A stretch of DNA of 64,000 bases from CBDDKW01 sp965230425 (GCA_965230425.1 CBDDKW010000002.1:76581-140580), one strand, 5' to 3'; positions 26,693-35,680 are shown, numbered from the stretch's first letter. Program-made: numbers and translations. Notes: generated by a model not told the origin, from the sequence alone.

Positions 26693-27729
26693 ATGTCAAA
26701 ACGTAAAGCAGTTGCTCTTATTTCCGGTGGTTTGGATTCCATGTTGGCTGCTAAGCTCATGTTAGAACAGGGAATTCATGTAGAGGGTATTAACTTTTTC
26801 ACGGGTTTTTGCGTGGAGGGTCATACCCATGCAGTGCGCAAGCAGGCAAAGCCCAAGCGCAATAATGCCCTGTGGGTGGCAGAACAACTTGGTATTAAGC
26901 TGCATATCATTGATGTGGTGGAAGCGTACAAAGATGTATTATTAAAACCAAAGCATGGTTATGGTGCAAACTTAAATCCTTGTTTAGACTGTAAAGTTTT
27001 TATGGTACAGCAGGCAATGCGCTGGCTCAAAGAACATGATTTTGATTTTGTGGTGACAGGCGAGGTGATTGGTCAACGACCAAAGTCACAAAAAAAAAGT
27101 ACTTATGCCTGTTAGTGGCAAAAGAGTCTGGCGCTAATGATTTACTACTACGCCCTCTCTGTGCAAGAAACTTAGAGCCTACTCTGCCTGAACGAGAGGG
27201 GTGGGTGCAGCGTGAAAAGTTGTTAGATATCACGGGCCGTGGCCGCCAACGACAAATTCGTTTAGCCGAGGAACTTAATATCAGTGATTATGCTCAGCCA
27301 GCAGGGGGATGCTGTTTTCTTACTGATGAAGCCTATTCGCGCAAATTAGTGGATCTATGGCAAAGTCAAGGTAAGCGGGACTATGAGCTAGATGATATTA
27401 TGTTACTTAAAATTGGTCGGCATTTACGTCCGCAGCCACATTTTAAAATGATTATTGCCCGGGAAGAGGGTGAAGGTCGCTTTTTAAGAGGTTATGCAAA
27501 ACGATTTGTTGCCTTGTCTACGACAAGCTGTGGGGGGCCTCTGGCCCTTATCGATGGTGAGGTCTCAGGCGCTGATCTTGATTTAGCCGCACGAGTATTA
27601 GCTCGTTTTAGTCAGGGGCGTGATGCAACTGAAGTAAGTGTGAAGATTGAGCAGCCTGCTGGTGAGACAGTGGAGTTGACGGTGACACCCATGCCAAGCG
27701 ATAGCGTACCTCAGGAGTGGTATGTATGA
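26693..27729 (+). pseudogene. PP-loop ATPase of the MnmA/ThiI-like family, frame-shifted at an A9 tract
   Basis: The N-terminal part (26693-27115) has the PP-loop ISGGLDSMLAA and DCKVFM, as in tRNA-thiolation and related PP-loop ATPases. It continues in the -1 frame after a run of nine A at 27090-27098: reading back one base gives KKKYLCLLVAKESGANDLLL and then an uninterrupted C-terminus to 27729 (CGGPLALIDGE). The joined protein would be about 346 residues, normal for the family. In the zero frame the product ends after 142 residues. The tract contains A AAA AAA followed by G, a possible -1 slippery site; one extra A by transcriptional slippage would also restore the frame. A tusA-like gene overlaps the end, pointing to sulfur transfer. 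Whether this is decay, recoding or a sequencing error is open. Confidence 0.75.
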
Positions 27730-27959
27730 CCTATGAGCTAGATGCACGCCATTTACTATGCCCGATGCCTGTGATCCGCGTCCAAGAATTTATAAAGGAC
27801 TTGCAGGCAGGCGATATCGTCGAGGTGAGTTGTACGGATCCAGGTACCCAATATGATATTCCGGCTTGGTGTAAGGTGCATGGGCATCGACATTTGAGCA
27901 CTAAAGTATATAATTTAGAAACAATCATTACTGTACAAATAGGAGATGAGCATGTCTGA
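27726..27959 (+). CDS. TusA/SirA-family sulfur carrier protein
   Basis: A small sulfurtransferase of 77 residues. The conserved CPMP motif is present in ARHLLCPMPVIRVQEF, with the persulfide-carrying Cys at about 13. ATG at 27726 overlaps the stop of the PP-loop gene (ATGA), with AGGAG at 27713-27717 at 8-base spacing. Pairing with a PP-loop ATPase suggests a sulfur relay for tRNA thiolation or cofactor synthesis; this is inference from context. Its end overlaps the glnA start. Confidence 0.85.
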   Translation: MTYELDARHLLCPMPVIRVQEFIKDLQAGDIVEVSCTDPGTQYDIPAWCKVHGHRHLSTKVYNLETIITVQIGDEHV

Positions 27960-29358
27960 TGCGGTTCGAGAGTTAATTAAAACACATGATGCTAAATTTG
28001 TAGATTTACGTTTTACTGATCTGGTGGGAAAAGAGCAACATTTGACCATGTCAGCCGCTACCGCAGATGATGATTTTTTTAACAATGGTAAAATGTTTGA
28101 TGGCTCATCCATCCGAGGGTTCAAGGGTATCAGTGAGTCAGATATGATTTTAATGCCAGATCCAAGTACAGCAGTACTTGATCCTTTCTATACTCATCCA
28201 ACCATTGTGTTACGCTGTGACGTAGTAGAACCAAGTACTATGTTAGGTTATGACCGTTGCCCGCGCTCACTCGCGCGTCGGGCCGAGGAATATTTAAAAT
28301 CCACGGGTATCGCGGATACCTGTAATGTAGGTCCAGAGCCCGAATTTTTCATCTTAGATGATGTGCGTTGGCAAATTGATATTAATACCGCTAGCTATAA
28401 AATTGATTCTGAAGAAGGTATATGGAATTCATCGGCAGTGTTTGATGGCGGCAATATTGGTCATAGACCACAGGTGAAAAATGGTTATTTTCCTGTACCG
28501 CCCGTAGACTCCTCTCAGGACATTCGTTCCGCTATGTGCTTAACTTTGGAAGAAATGGGGATGGAAGTTGAAGTACATCACCATGAAGTTGCTACTGGGA
28601 ATCAAAATGAATTAGGTGTGCGTTTTAATAGTTTATTACGTAAAGCAGATGAATTGTTAACATTAAAATACGTGGTACAAAATATAGCACATATGTACGG
28701 TAAAACAGCAACATTTATGCCAAAACCACTTGTGGGTGATAATGGTAATGGCATGCACTGTCATCAATCATTGAGTAAAGATGGTGAGAATATTTTTGCA
28801 GGTGATGGTTATGCTGGGTTATCCGATACAGCTTTATATTATATAGGTGGTATCATCAAACATGCGCGCGCATTAAATGCTTTTACCAATGCCTCAACAA
28901 ATAGTTATAAACGTTTAGTGCCTGGTTTTGAAGCTCCTGTATTACTGGCTTATTCAGCACGTAATCGCTCAGCATCTATTCGTATTCCTCATATTCCTAA
29001 TCCTAAGGGACGACGTATCGAAGTACGCTTCCCTGATCCGACAGCGAATCCTTACTTTGCATTTACAGCGATGCTAATGGCAGGCTTAGATGGTATACGT
29101 AATAAGATACATCCAGGTGAGCCAATGGATAAAGACTTATACGATTTACCGCCGGAAGAGATGCATGATATTCCAGCAGTGTGCGCAAGTCTTGGTGAGG
29201 CATTACAAGCATTAGATGAGGATCGTGGCTTCCTATTAGAAGGGGGTGTTTTCACCAACGATTTGATCGATGCATACATTGCTACTAAGGGTGATGATGT
29301 AACTCGAGTCGGCGCAACGACGCATCCGTTGGAGTTTGAACTTTACTACTCTCTCTAA
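27952..29358 (+). CDS. glnA: Type I glutamine synthetase GlnA
   Basis: ATP-dependent amidation of glutamate to glutamine, the main ammonia-assimilation enzyme. With ATG at 27952 (AGGAG 27941-27945, spacing 6) the protein is 468 residues and the adenylylation tyrosine of DLYDLPPEE falls at position 397, the same number as in E. coli, which supports this start over the ATG six bases upstream. Signature blocks FDGSSIRGF, NGNGMHCHQSL and FEAPVLLAYSARNRSASIRI are intact. The gene overlaps the tusA-like gene by 8 bases, so it is probably cotranscribed with it, an unusual partner. No ntrBC follows. Confidence 0.97.
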   Translation: MSDAVRELIKTHDAKFVDLRFTDLVGKEQHLTMSAATADDDFFNNGKMFDGSSIRGFKGISESDMILMPDPSTAVLDPFYTHPTIVLRCDVVEPSTMLGYDRCPRSLARRAEEYLKSTGIADTCNVGPEPEFFILDDVRWQIDINTASYKIDSEEGIWNSSAVFDGGNIGHRPQVKNGYFPVPPVDSSQDIRSAMCLTLEEMGMEVEVHHHEVATGNQNELGVRFNSLLRKADELLTLKYVVQNIAHMYGKTATFMPKPLVGDNGNGMHCHQSLSKDGENIFAGDGYAGLSDTALYYIGGIIKHARALNAFTNASTNSYKRLVPGFEAPVLLAYSARNRSASIRIPHIPNPKGRRIEVRFPDPTANPYFAFTAMLMAGLDGIRNKIHPGEPMDKDLYDLPPEEMHDIPAVCASLGEALQALDEDRGFLLEGGVFTNDLIDAYIATKGDDVTRVGATTHPLEFELYYSL

Positions 29359-29386
29359 AATAGCGTCATCTTCAAATAGCGTCGTC

Positions 29387-29489
29387 TTTTTCTCTGTAGC
29401 GTTGTTGTGGCTTACTTTTGAGAGGTGGTCATTTACTTCGTGTAAACTCCCCCACTCAAAAGTAAGCCACGCCTAGCTACAGAGAAAAA
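29387..29489. repeat. Nested palindrome downstream of glnA
   Basis: Two stacked arm pairs: outer tttttctctgtagc (29387-29400) with gctacagagaaaaa (29476-29489), and inner gtggcttacttttgag (29407-29422) with ctcaaaagtaagccac (29455-29470). The loop holds a small tttac/gtaaa hairpin. It begins 28 bases after the glnA stop and is likely a 3' structure. The rest of the 233-bp gap shows nothing else. Confidence 0.75.
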
Positions 29490-29591
29490 TACTTGCTCTT
29501 TGATGCTATGAATCATGATTTTGTTGACAACGCTTTTTACTCTACTGGCTAAAGAAACAGATGCTGCATACCTATGCTACAGTTATCCTTC

Positions 29592-30149
29592 CTAGTTATT
29601 TCCTGAATTAATCACTGGTGGTGCGGGGGTACGGATGCTGGCTTTATGCAGATAAATCGTTACCGGGTTACTGCTGATCAGTACTTGATTTTTAGAGTCG
29701 ATAATTTCTGCGGTGAGTTGATGCTCGCCACGGTCGATGCCTTGTAGAGAAAAGCTACTGCCGCCTTTGACTTTGGTAGCGGGTTTACCATCCACTAAAA
29801 TCACCAAGCTATCATTCATGCGAATTTTAGGCGTGATACTTGCCTGGCCAGTGATGATCCCAGGGTTACTCCAAATGGTCGCCTCATTTTGCGGTTCGAC
29901 AATACTAAGCTGGGTATATTTAAATTGTTTTTTTTCTGTCTTTTTAGTAGTTGGCTTTGGGGCGACATTTTTTTCAGGTGCTGTGTAAGATTGTAGTGGG
30001 GGAAGATTGATTTCTTTTGCTCCCTTTTGTGGCGAATCAGAAAATACAGGATTGCCTTGAGCATCTTTAGTTTGATAGATAGTTTCAGCACTGCTTATGG
30101 CAGGTAATAATATTAATAATAACGTGATGTTAAGAATGAAAGGCTTCAT
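29592..30149 (-). CDS. Secreted DUF4124-domain protein
   Basis: A 185-residue exported protein. A cleavable signal peptide (cut after ISSA) is followed directly by the DUF4124 pattern ETIYQTKDAQGNPVFSDSP. The C-terminal half is a beta-rich segment (IVEPQNEATIWSNPGIITGQ, DRGEHQLTAEIID) resembling a carbohydrate-binding or Ig-like fold. DUF4124 proteins are envelope proteins of undefined function often located next to glnA, as here. It is 12 bases downstream of the sodium symporter gene and may share its transcript. Confidence 0.82.
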   Translation of the reverse strand: MKPFILNITLLLILLPAISSAETIYQTKDAQGNPVFSDSPQKGAKEINLPPLQSYTAPEKNVAPKPTTKKTEKKQFKYTQLSIVEPQNEATIWSNPGIITGQASITPKIRMNDSLVILVDGKPATKVKGGSSFSLQGIDRGEHQLTAEIIDSKNQVLISSNPVTIYLHKASIRTPAPPVINSGNN

Positions 30150-30161
30150 TTGTTCCCCTTG

Positions 30162-31514
30162 TTAACTAACAATTGCATTGGCAAAAATCAATAAAATAGC
30201 CAGTGGCGTGACGTAGCGCATGGCAAATCGCCATGAGGTGAAAAGCTTTTTATTTGTTAACGCTAATTCCTCACTCACATGTTCCTTGCGTAAACACCAC
30301 ACAGCAAAAATAGACACTAATAAACCACCGAGGGGTAGCATAATATTTGCCGTGAGATAATCAATTATCTGGAAGAAATTCAATCCGAATAAACGATATT
30401 CATCCCAATGATTAAATGAAAAGACGGTACCAAAGCCGATAACCCAAATTACGCTGGCGCTTAGAATAGCTGCACGCTTGCGAGAGATCCCTCGTGTTTC
30501 TACGAGCCAAGCTACAGTCGGTTCCAGTAAAGATAAGGTCGATGTAAACGCTGCAAAAACTAGCATAATAAAAAATAAGACGGAAAAGACTAATCCATAC
30601 GGCATTTGACTAAAGGCTAGGGGAAGCGTTTTAAAAATTAAACCGGGACCATCAGCGGGTGTTAAGCCGTTAGCAAAGACAATAGGGAATATAGCTAAGC
30701 CGGCCAGTAAGGCTACAAATGTATCTGCAAATGCAATGGTAACGGCTGAGTTAGCGATAGATATTTTCTTAGGTAAATACGCGCCGTACATCATAATAGA
30801 TCCCGTGGCGACACTGAGAGAGAAAAATGCTTGGCCTAATGCAACTACCATAATATGTGGGGTGAGTTTGCTAAAGTCAGGGTTAAACAAATAATGTATA
30901 GTCGTCATAAAGTAGCCGCTTTCAATACCATAAATGACAAGAATGAAGAGTAAGATCAACATGGCTGGAAACATTATACGTACTGCACGTTCAATACCTT
31001 CTTCGATGCCACGGGCAATGACATAGCCCGTGGTGGCCATGATAACTGTGTGCCAAAAGGCAAGCTTTGTCGGATTAGTCACAAGCGATGCGAAGCTGGT
31101 CTCAATGCTGGCGGGAGTTGCATGCTGAAATGCGCCGATCAAAGATTTATAAACATAAGCCAATGCCCAACCGGCAACAACACTATAATAGGTTAAAATT
31201 AAAAAACCTGCCAGGATTGTCATACCGCCTACCCAGCGCCATTGTTTTGACAAATTACTTTCCTGGGCCATGGTTTGCATACTGGTGGCAGGGTTACGGC
31301 GACCATTGCGGCCGATGGCTATTTCCGCCATCATCACAGGGATACCCACTAAGAAAATACATATTAAGTAGACGATGACAAAGGCACTGCCACCATTCTG
31401 ACCAGCTACATATGGAAATTTCCAAATATTGCCTAAGCCGACAGCGGCTCCAGTGGCTGCTAGTATGAAAGTCCATTTGGACGACCATTCACCGTGCATG
31501 GAAGAGCGTTGCAT
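30162..31514 (-). CDS. Sodium-dependent transporter of the SNF (NSS) family
   Basis: Sodium-coupled symporter with the LeuT fold, 450 residues and about twelve helices. The helix-1 signature WTFILAATGAAVGLGNIWKF with the Na/substrate-site residues and the following GGSAF are unmistakable. Substrates of bacterial members are mostly amino acids; specificity here is unknown. Met6 (31499) is an alternative start. The DUF4124 gene follows closely. Confidence 0.92.
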   Translation of the reverse strand: MQRSSMHGEWSSKWTFILAATGAAVGLGNIWKFPYVAGQNGGSAFVIVYLICIFLVGIPVMMAEIAIGRNGRRNPATSMQTMAQESNLSKQWRWVGGMTILAGFLILTYYSVVAGWALAYVYKSLIGAFQHATPASIETSFASLVTNPTKLAFWHTVIMATTGYVIARGIEEGIERAVRIMFPAMLILLFILVIYGIESGYFMTTIHYLFNPDFSKLTPHIMVVALGQAFFSLSVATGSIMMYGAYLPKKISIANSAVTIAFADTFVALLAGLAIFPIVFANGLTPADGPGLIFKTLPLAFSQMPYGLVFSVLFFIMLVFAAFTSTLSLLEPTVAWLVETRGISRKRAAILSASVIWVIGFGTVFSFNHWDEYRLFGLNFFQIIDYLTANIMLPLGGLLVSIFAVWCLRKEHVSEELALTNKKLFTSWRFAMRYVTPLAILLIFANAIVS

Positions 31515-31921
31515 AATCTATGTCCTTATAGAGCTTGGTGCCTAGTAATATTTGCCTGCGCGAACCAAGCTAAACTTGATCCCTCGCCGCTTGCCTCGGG
31601 AATTTTTATTTACTTATCTTAATGAAATTTTCATTGTAAAGAAAGGTGTTGTTATCTTACGCTTTAGATGATCAAAATGTATGAAACTTGTGTGTTTATC
31701 TGTCAAGCCGAGTAAAGAGTTCTCTCAAGGATGTAGTTGAGAGTTGGCAGATAAACACACAAGTTTCCAATAGCCATGCTGTGTTTAGTGTTAAGTAAGC
31801 ACTAGGTAATATTTACTATTCACCGATATAGGGTTAATCGACTATGCTAATAGTATGTGGGTGTGTTGTTTTAGTGCTGCTAGTTAAGTTTGTGCTAAGG
31901 TTAACAAGACCGGAGTAGTGA
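31515..31921. other. 407-bp intergenic region between SNF transporter and hspQ
   Basis: Holds the divergent promoters of the two genes and one nested palindrome at 31683-31767 (separate entry). I saw no convincing heat-shock sigma-32 promoter before hspQ and no supported reading frame. Confidence 0.4.
31683..31767. repeat. Nested palindrome between SNF transporter and hspQ
   Basis: Twenty-four-base arms (31683-31706, gaaacttgtgtgtttatctg plus four; complement at 31744-31767, one G-T type mismatch) enclose a 37-nt core with an inner hairpin ctctcaa-ggatgtag-ttgagag. The words gagtaaag and ggatgtag recur in the complement of the 15.7- and 61.8-kb cores, so a distant relation is possible. Confidence 0.7.
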
Positions 31922-32239
31922 ATGAAGAATTTTAGAGCTAGATTTTGTGTAGGCCAATTAGTCCGTCATCGATTGTTTGATTATCGGGGCGTTATTGTGG
32001 ATGTTGATCCTGAGTTCGCCGGTAATGAAGAATGGTATGAAATGATGGCATTAACACGCCCACCCCGGGATAAACCATGGTATCATGTCTTGGTTCATGA
32101 TTCAGTACACAGCACCTATGTTGCCGAAAGTAATATAGAGCCTGATTTGCGTGGGGATCCGATCTTACATCCTGAGCTTGAGCATTATTTTAGTGGCTAT
32201 CAAAATGGCCTGTATGTTGCCAAAAAGACCAATAATTAG
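31922..32239 (+). CDS. hspQ: Heat shock protein HspQ (YccV family)
   Basis: Small 105-residue protein of the YccV/HspQ family, which modulates Lon-protease specificity in enterics and was first described as binding hemimethylated DNA. The conserved blocks RFCVGQLVRHRLFDYRGVI, PWYHVLVHD and TYVAESNIEPD are all present. Single-gene unit followed 29 bases later by the exonuclease gene, with which it may be cotranscribed. Confidence 0.93.
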   Translation: MKNFRARFCVGQLVRHRLFDYRGVIVDVDPEFAGNEEWYEMMALTRPPRDKPWYHVLVHDSVHSTYVAESNIEPDLRGDPILHPELEHYFSGYQNGLYVAKKTNN

Positions 32240-32268
32240 CGCTAACAAGCAAATACCATAGGATTTAT

Positions 32269-33042
32269 ATGAAAATAGCAACTTGGAATGTTAATTCAAT
32301 ACGTGTACGCCTACCCCATATCATTGAATGGCTCGGTATGGCTGGTCCAGATATTTTGGCCTTACAGGAAACAAAAACCACAGATGATGCTTTCCCCGTA
32401 GAAGAAATATCCGCTGCAGGGTATAATGTGGTGTTTTCGGGACAGAAAACCTACAATGGTGTCGCTATCTTAAGTAAATCAATAGCGCAAGATACAGTGA
32501 CAGAGCTACCTGGATTCACTGATCCACAGCGGCGTGTTTTGGCAGCTACCATTGACGGTGTGCGGATCGTGAATCTTTATGTGCCAAATGGCTCAAGTGT
32601 GGATTCAGAGAAATATACTTACAAATTAGAGTGGTTAAATGCCTTAATTACCTTTACTGAACAACAGCTAGCTGCTTTTCCCCAGACTATTTTATTAGGC
32701 GATTTTAATATTGCGCCAGAGGATGAGGATGTGCATGATCCTGAGGCGTGGCAGGGGCAAGTGCTCGTGAGTGAGCCAGAACGGGCTGCTTTTTCTCAAT
32801 TACTGGCCTTAGGCTTGACGGATACATTCCGGCTATTTGAGCATGAAGAGCAAAGCTTTAGCTGGTGGGATTATCGAGCAGCGGCTTTTCGTCGCAATCG
32901 TGGCTTACGTATAGACCATATTTTATCGAGCCAAGCATTGGTAAGTGCTTGTATTCAATGTGAAATTGATAAAGAGCCGCGTAAATGGGAGCGCCCATCT
33001 GACCATGCGCCAGTATTAGCAAGTTACGCATTGCTTGATTAA
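32269..33042 (+). CDS. xthA: Exodeoxyribonuclease III
   Basis: AP endonuclease and 3'-5' exonuclease of base-excision repair. The 257 residues show the endonuclease/exonuclease/phosphatase fold motifs: ATWNVNSIRVRL, LALQETKT with the metal-ligand Glu, LLGDFNIAPEDEDVHDP, and GLRIDHIL plus SDHAPV at the C-terminus. All catalytic residues appear intact. It follows hspQ. Confidence 0.94.
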   Translation: MKIATWNVNSIRVRLPHIIEWLGMAGPDILALQETKTTDDAFPVEEISAAGYNVVFSGQKTYNGVAILSKSIAQDTVTELPGFTDPQRRVLAATIDGVRIVNLYVPNGSSVDSEKYTYKLEWLNALITFTEQQLAAFPQTILLGDFNIAPEDEDVHDPEAWQGQVLVSEPERAAFSQLLALGLTDTFRLFEHEEQSFSWWDYRAAAFRRNRGLRIDHILSSQALVSACIQCEIDKEPRKWERPSDHAPVLASYALLD

Positions 33043-33077
33043 TGTTGGTAAATCTATTAACATGCCGCACTCTTTGG

Positions 33078-33111
33078 CCTAGAGTGAGTGTTTAGTCACT
33101 TTAATTCTAGG
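33078..33111 (+). terminator. Hairpin downstream of xthA
   Basis: Outer arms cctaga/tctagg and inner arms agtga/tcact form a bulged stem, followed by a T-poor, A-rich stretch. It is a probable 3' hairpin, not a textbook intrinsic terminator. Confidence 0.4.
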
Positions 33112-33192
33112 TTAGATTAAAAAAGTTTGATTACATTTTATCCTTTGCAGCGTGCTGCGAGTATATGTTTTTTTTAAGTTGAGGACTACAAC

Positions 33193-33432
33193 ATGCAAGC
33201 AGATATCCATCCAGCTTATCACGTGATTAACGTCCGCTGTAGCTGTGGTAATGCTTTTACCACCAAATCAACACTCAAGGGTGATTTAAGCATTGAGGTT
33301 TGTTCAAAATGCCACCCATTCTATACGGGTAAACAGAAAATTGTTGATACAGCTGGCCGAGTACAGAAATTTAAAGATCGTTTTCGTCGAGGTCGCGCTA
33401 CTGATAATGATGCAGGCGCTCAAACTGCCTAA
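33193..33432 (+). CDS. rpmE: 50S ribosomal protein L31
   Basis: Ribosomal protein of 79 residues. The Cys-containing (zinc-binding, C+) form is seen: VRCSCGNAF and EVCSKCHPFYTGKQK. A strong gagga site precedes the ATG. It is monocistronic between hairpins. The zinc-type form is often replaced under zinc starvation by a Cys-free paralogue, which is not in this window. Confidence 0.96.
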   Translation: MQADIHPAYHVINVRCSCGNAFTTKSTLKGDLSIEVCSKCHPFYTGKQKIVDTAGRVQKFKDRFRRGRATDNDAGAQTA

Positions 33433-33746
33433 GACTTTGCTTGTCTAATATTGGTATTATTTGGGCGCTGTTGTGGCGAAATTCTTTGGTAGCCTGTCCA
33501 GCATGCTATTTGCAGGGATGGGTGCTACTAAGAATAGTCTCTACTCCATGAAATCCCTTTTTTTGTTCGTTTATTAGACATAGTTATCGGTTCAGGCAGG
33601 TTGTGTTTAGCATGAGATTCTGGTTTACTGTGTGAAATTCAATAGCTTAGTTCGAACCATCATTTAGATAGGTAGTTGTCAGAATTTACGCAAACAATGT
33701 GTTTTGCATGGTTTACGTAAATTCTGCAGGTAAAAGGTAGTAGTGC
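33433..33746. other. 314-bp intergenic region between rpmE and MFS gene
   Basis: Contains an inverted repeat at 33680-33726 (cagaatttacg-aaac / gtttacgtaaattctg) just upstream of the transporter gene, in a position suitable for an attenuator or operator. Otherwise no supported feature. Confidence 0.4.
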
Positions 33747-35042
33747 ATGCAGCAAAACAGCACGCGATCTCATTCGCGAGTTTTTAGAATTATGCCCTGG
33801 GTGATCTGTGGGCTGGGTGCGATATTTTATACCTACGAATACTTCCTTCGCATTTCTCCTAGCGTTATGTCCTCGGACTTAATGCATACCTATAATCTAA
33901 GCGCAGAAGCCTTTGGGAATTTAGCCGCCTTTTACTATTACTCTTATACACCGATGCAATTGCCAGTTGGCTTATTAATGGATCGCTATGGTCCTAGGCG
34001 CTTACTGGCTATTGCATGTTTGCTGTGTGCGATTGGCTCTTATTTATTTGCGGGTTCAGGTTATCTTGCGGTGGCTGGCTTTGGACGCTTTTTAGTTGGG
34101 TTTGGTTCTGCATTTGCCTTTGTTGGTGTCTTAAAGCTTGCGACTATTTGGTTACCCGCGAATCGTTTTGCCTTGGTGTCTGGTTTAACTGCCGCATTGG
34201 GGACATTGGGTGCTATGTTTGGTGATATTGCTTTGTCGAGTATGGTGACCCGCATTGGTTGGCGAACTACGGTCTTAATTACGGCAGTAGCGGGTATTAT
34301 TATTGCCTTAGCCATATTATTAATTGTGCGTGATCGCTCAAAAGATGTTAGAGCCTTAGATAAAAAGCTAGGCCAGGCTGATATGATTGAAACCTTATTA
34401 GGTTTGTGGGTTATCGTTAAAAAGCCGCAAATTTGGTTAAATGGTGCCATTGGTTGTTTATTATATCTACCCTCAACTGCTTTTGCAGAATTATGGGGGA
34501 TACCTTATTTCAAGACTGCATATGCCTACAGCAGTCACCAAGCCGCGCTTGCTACATCGGCAGTTTTTCTGGGCTTTACCATTGGTGCACCTATTTTTGG
34601 TTGGATATCAGATAAATTAAAAAACCGCCGCCTACCTATGGCTGTTGGCGGTACCTTGTCAGCCATATGTTTGCTTGTGGTCTTATTCGTACCCGGTTTA
34701 TCTGAAATAGCCGTTTATATTATGATGTTCTTTTTTGGTTTTAACTATGGTGGACAAGTCATCGTCTTTGCTGTGGGTAGAGAGTTGAGCTCGCTTGTGG
34801 CGGCAGGTACAGCCATTGCCGTGACAAATTTTGTGGTGATGGTTGGTGGGATCGTTTACCAGCCTCTCATTGGTGCTTTATTAGATTTAGGCTGGACGGG
34901 CGAGATTGTTAAGCATTTTCATGTGTACAGTGCTCACGATTATACGTGGGCATTAGCAGTGATCCCTGCATCTATGTTAGTGGGTGTTTGTTTAATTTAC
35001 TTTTTGAAGGAAACACGCTGCCAATCGCAGGAGGATAGATAA
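33747..35042 (+). CDS. Major facilitator superfamily transporter
   Basis: Inner-membrane transporter of 431 residues with twelve predicted helices. The MFS loop 2-3 motif is GLLMDRYGPRRLL, and GWISDKLKNRRLP is the matching half in the second domain. The opening YTYEYFLRISPSVM is shared with a group of transporters frequent in Legionella and Coxiella. The substrate is unknown; nutrient or phosphorylated-compound uptake in the host vacuole would fit. A hairpin follows the stop. Confidence 0.88.
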   Translation: MQQNSTRSHSRVFRIMPWVICGLGAIFYTYEYFLRISPSVMSSDLMHTYNLSAEAFGNLAAFYYYSYTPMQLPVGLLMDRYGPRRLLAIACLLCAIGSYLFAGSGYLAVAGFGRFLVGFGSAFAFVGVLKLATIWLPANRFALVSGLTAALGTLGAMFGDIALSSMVTRIGWRTTVLITAVAGIIIALAILLIVRDRSKDVRALDKKLGQADMIETLLGLWVIVKKPQIWLNGAIGCLLYLPSTAFAELWGIPYFKTAYAYSSHQAALATSAVFLGFTIGAPIFGWISDKLKNRRLPMAVGGTLSAICLLVVLFVPGLSEIAVYIMMFFFGFNYGGQVIVFAVGRELSSLVAAGTAIAVTNFVVMVGGIVYQPLIGALLDLGWTGEIVKHFHVYSAHDYTWALAVIPASMLVGVCLIYFLKETRCQSQEDR

Positions 35043-35055
35043 GCTTAATGGTGTA

Positions 35056-35076
35056 TGCTCTATTACTGATAGAGCA
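35056..35076 (+). terminator. Hairpin between MFS and DUF4150 genes
   Basis: Perfect arms tgctcta and tagagca around a 7-nt loop, placed 14 bases after the transporter stop codon. It lies immediately before the GTG at 35080, which argues that the next gene starts later, at 35107. Confidence 0.55.
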
Positions 35077-35106
35077 TTTGTGAAGATTACAAAAGATAAT
35101 ATAACA

Positions 35107-35625
35107 ATGACAATTTATATTAATGGCCGTAGTGCAGTACATCAACTCAGCGAAGGTAAGCTCACCACAACCAGTGTCAATTATACTGGGAAATTACACA
35201 AGCCAGTGGCTTATAAAAATAGTGCGTACACCCACGATGCCAAAAACACAGCAAAGAGTGTTTTTATCAATGGTGCAGCAGTATGTCATCATCAATCCTA
35301 CCTAGCCCGTAGCTACGGTGATGAGCCAGGTACACATGGAGGCATCTATTCTGGGACAGTCAATGGACCTGCGTATTTTATTACGCACTCGGTGGATGTG
35401 CTAATAGAAGGGTGTTTTGCCGTACGAGATAAAGAGAGCATGGTATCGAATAATTATAATACGCCACCTGGTATGTTGAGACAGCCGGGCACAGCGGAGA
35501 ATTCTAACGATAGTTCAATAGTCAAAAAATCTAGCACATTCCAACCTGGTGCAAGTATAATCAATTGGACAATTTATGGCGATGTGAGCCAAGCGCATAG
35601 TAGTATCGTTTGTGTAAAAGTTTAA
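35107..35625 (+). CDS. DUF4150 PAAR-like domain protein, orphan
   Basis: About 172 residues from ATG at 35107 (a GTG at 35080 is possible). The core FINGAAVCHHQSYLARSYGD, EPGTHGGIYSGT and IEGCFAVRDKESMVSNNYNT matches the DUF4150 PAAR-like pattern. PAAR proteins form the sharp tip of type VI secretion spikes and may carry effector domains. Here the protein ends about 55 residues after the domain with no obvious toxin, and no type VI genes are nearby. It sits at the left edge of the effector island. Family call is from motif memory and moderately sure; function in this host is unknown. Confidence 0.7.
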   Translation: MTIYINGRSAVHQLSEGKLTTTSVNYTGKLHKPVAYKNSAYTHDAKNTAKSVFINGAAVCHHQSYLARSYGDEPGTHGGIYSGTVNGPAYFITHSVDVLIEGCFAVRDKESMVSNNYNTPPGMLRQPGTAENSNDSSIVKKSSTFQPGASIINWTIYGDVSQAHSSIVCVKV

Positions 35626-35680
35626 ATGGTTCGTGACTCTGCGGCTATTGAACCACTAGTCTATGTGCAATGTCTGTTGC

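Noticed and set aside
31768..31921. Sigma-32 promoter before hspQ
   Set aside because: No CTTGAAA/CCCCAT-like pair at suitable spacing was found.
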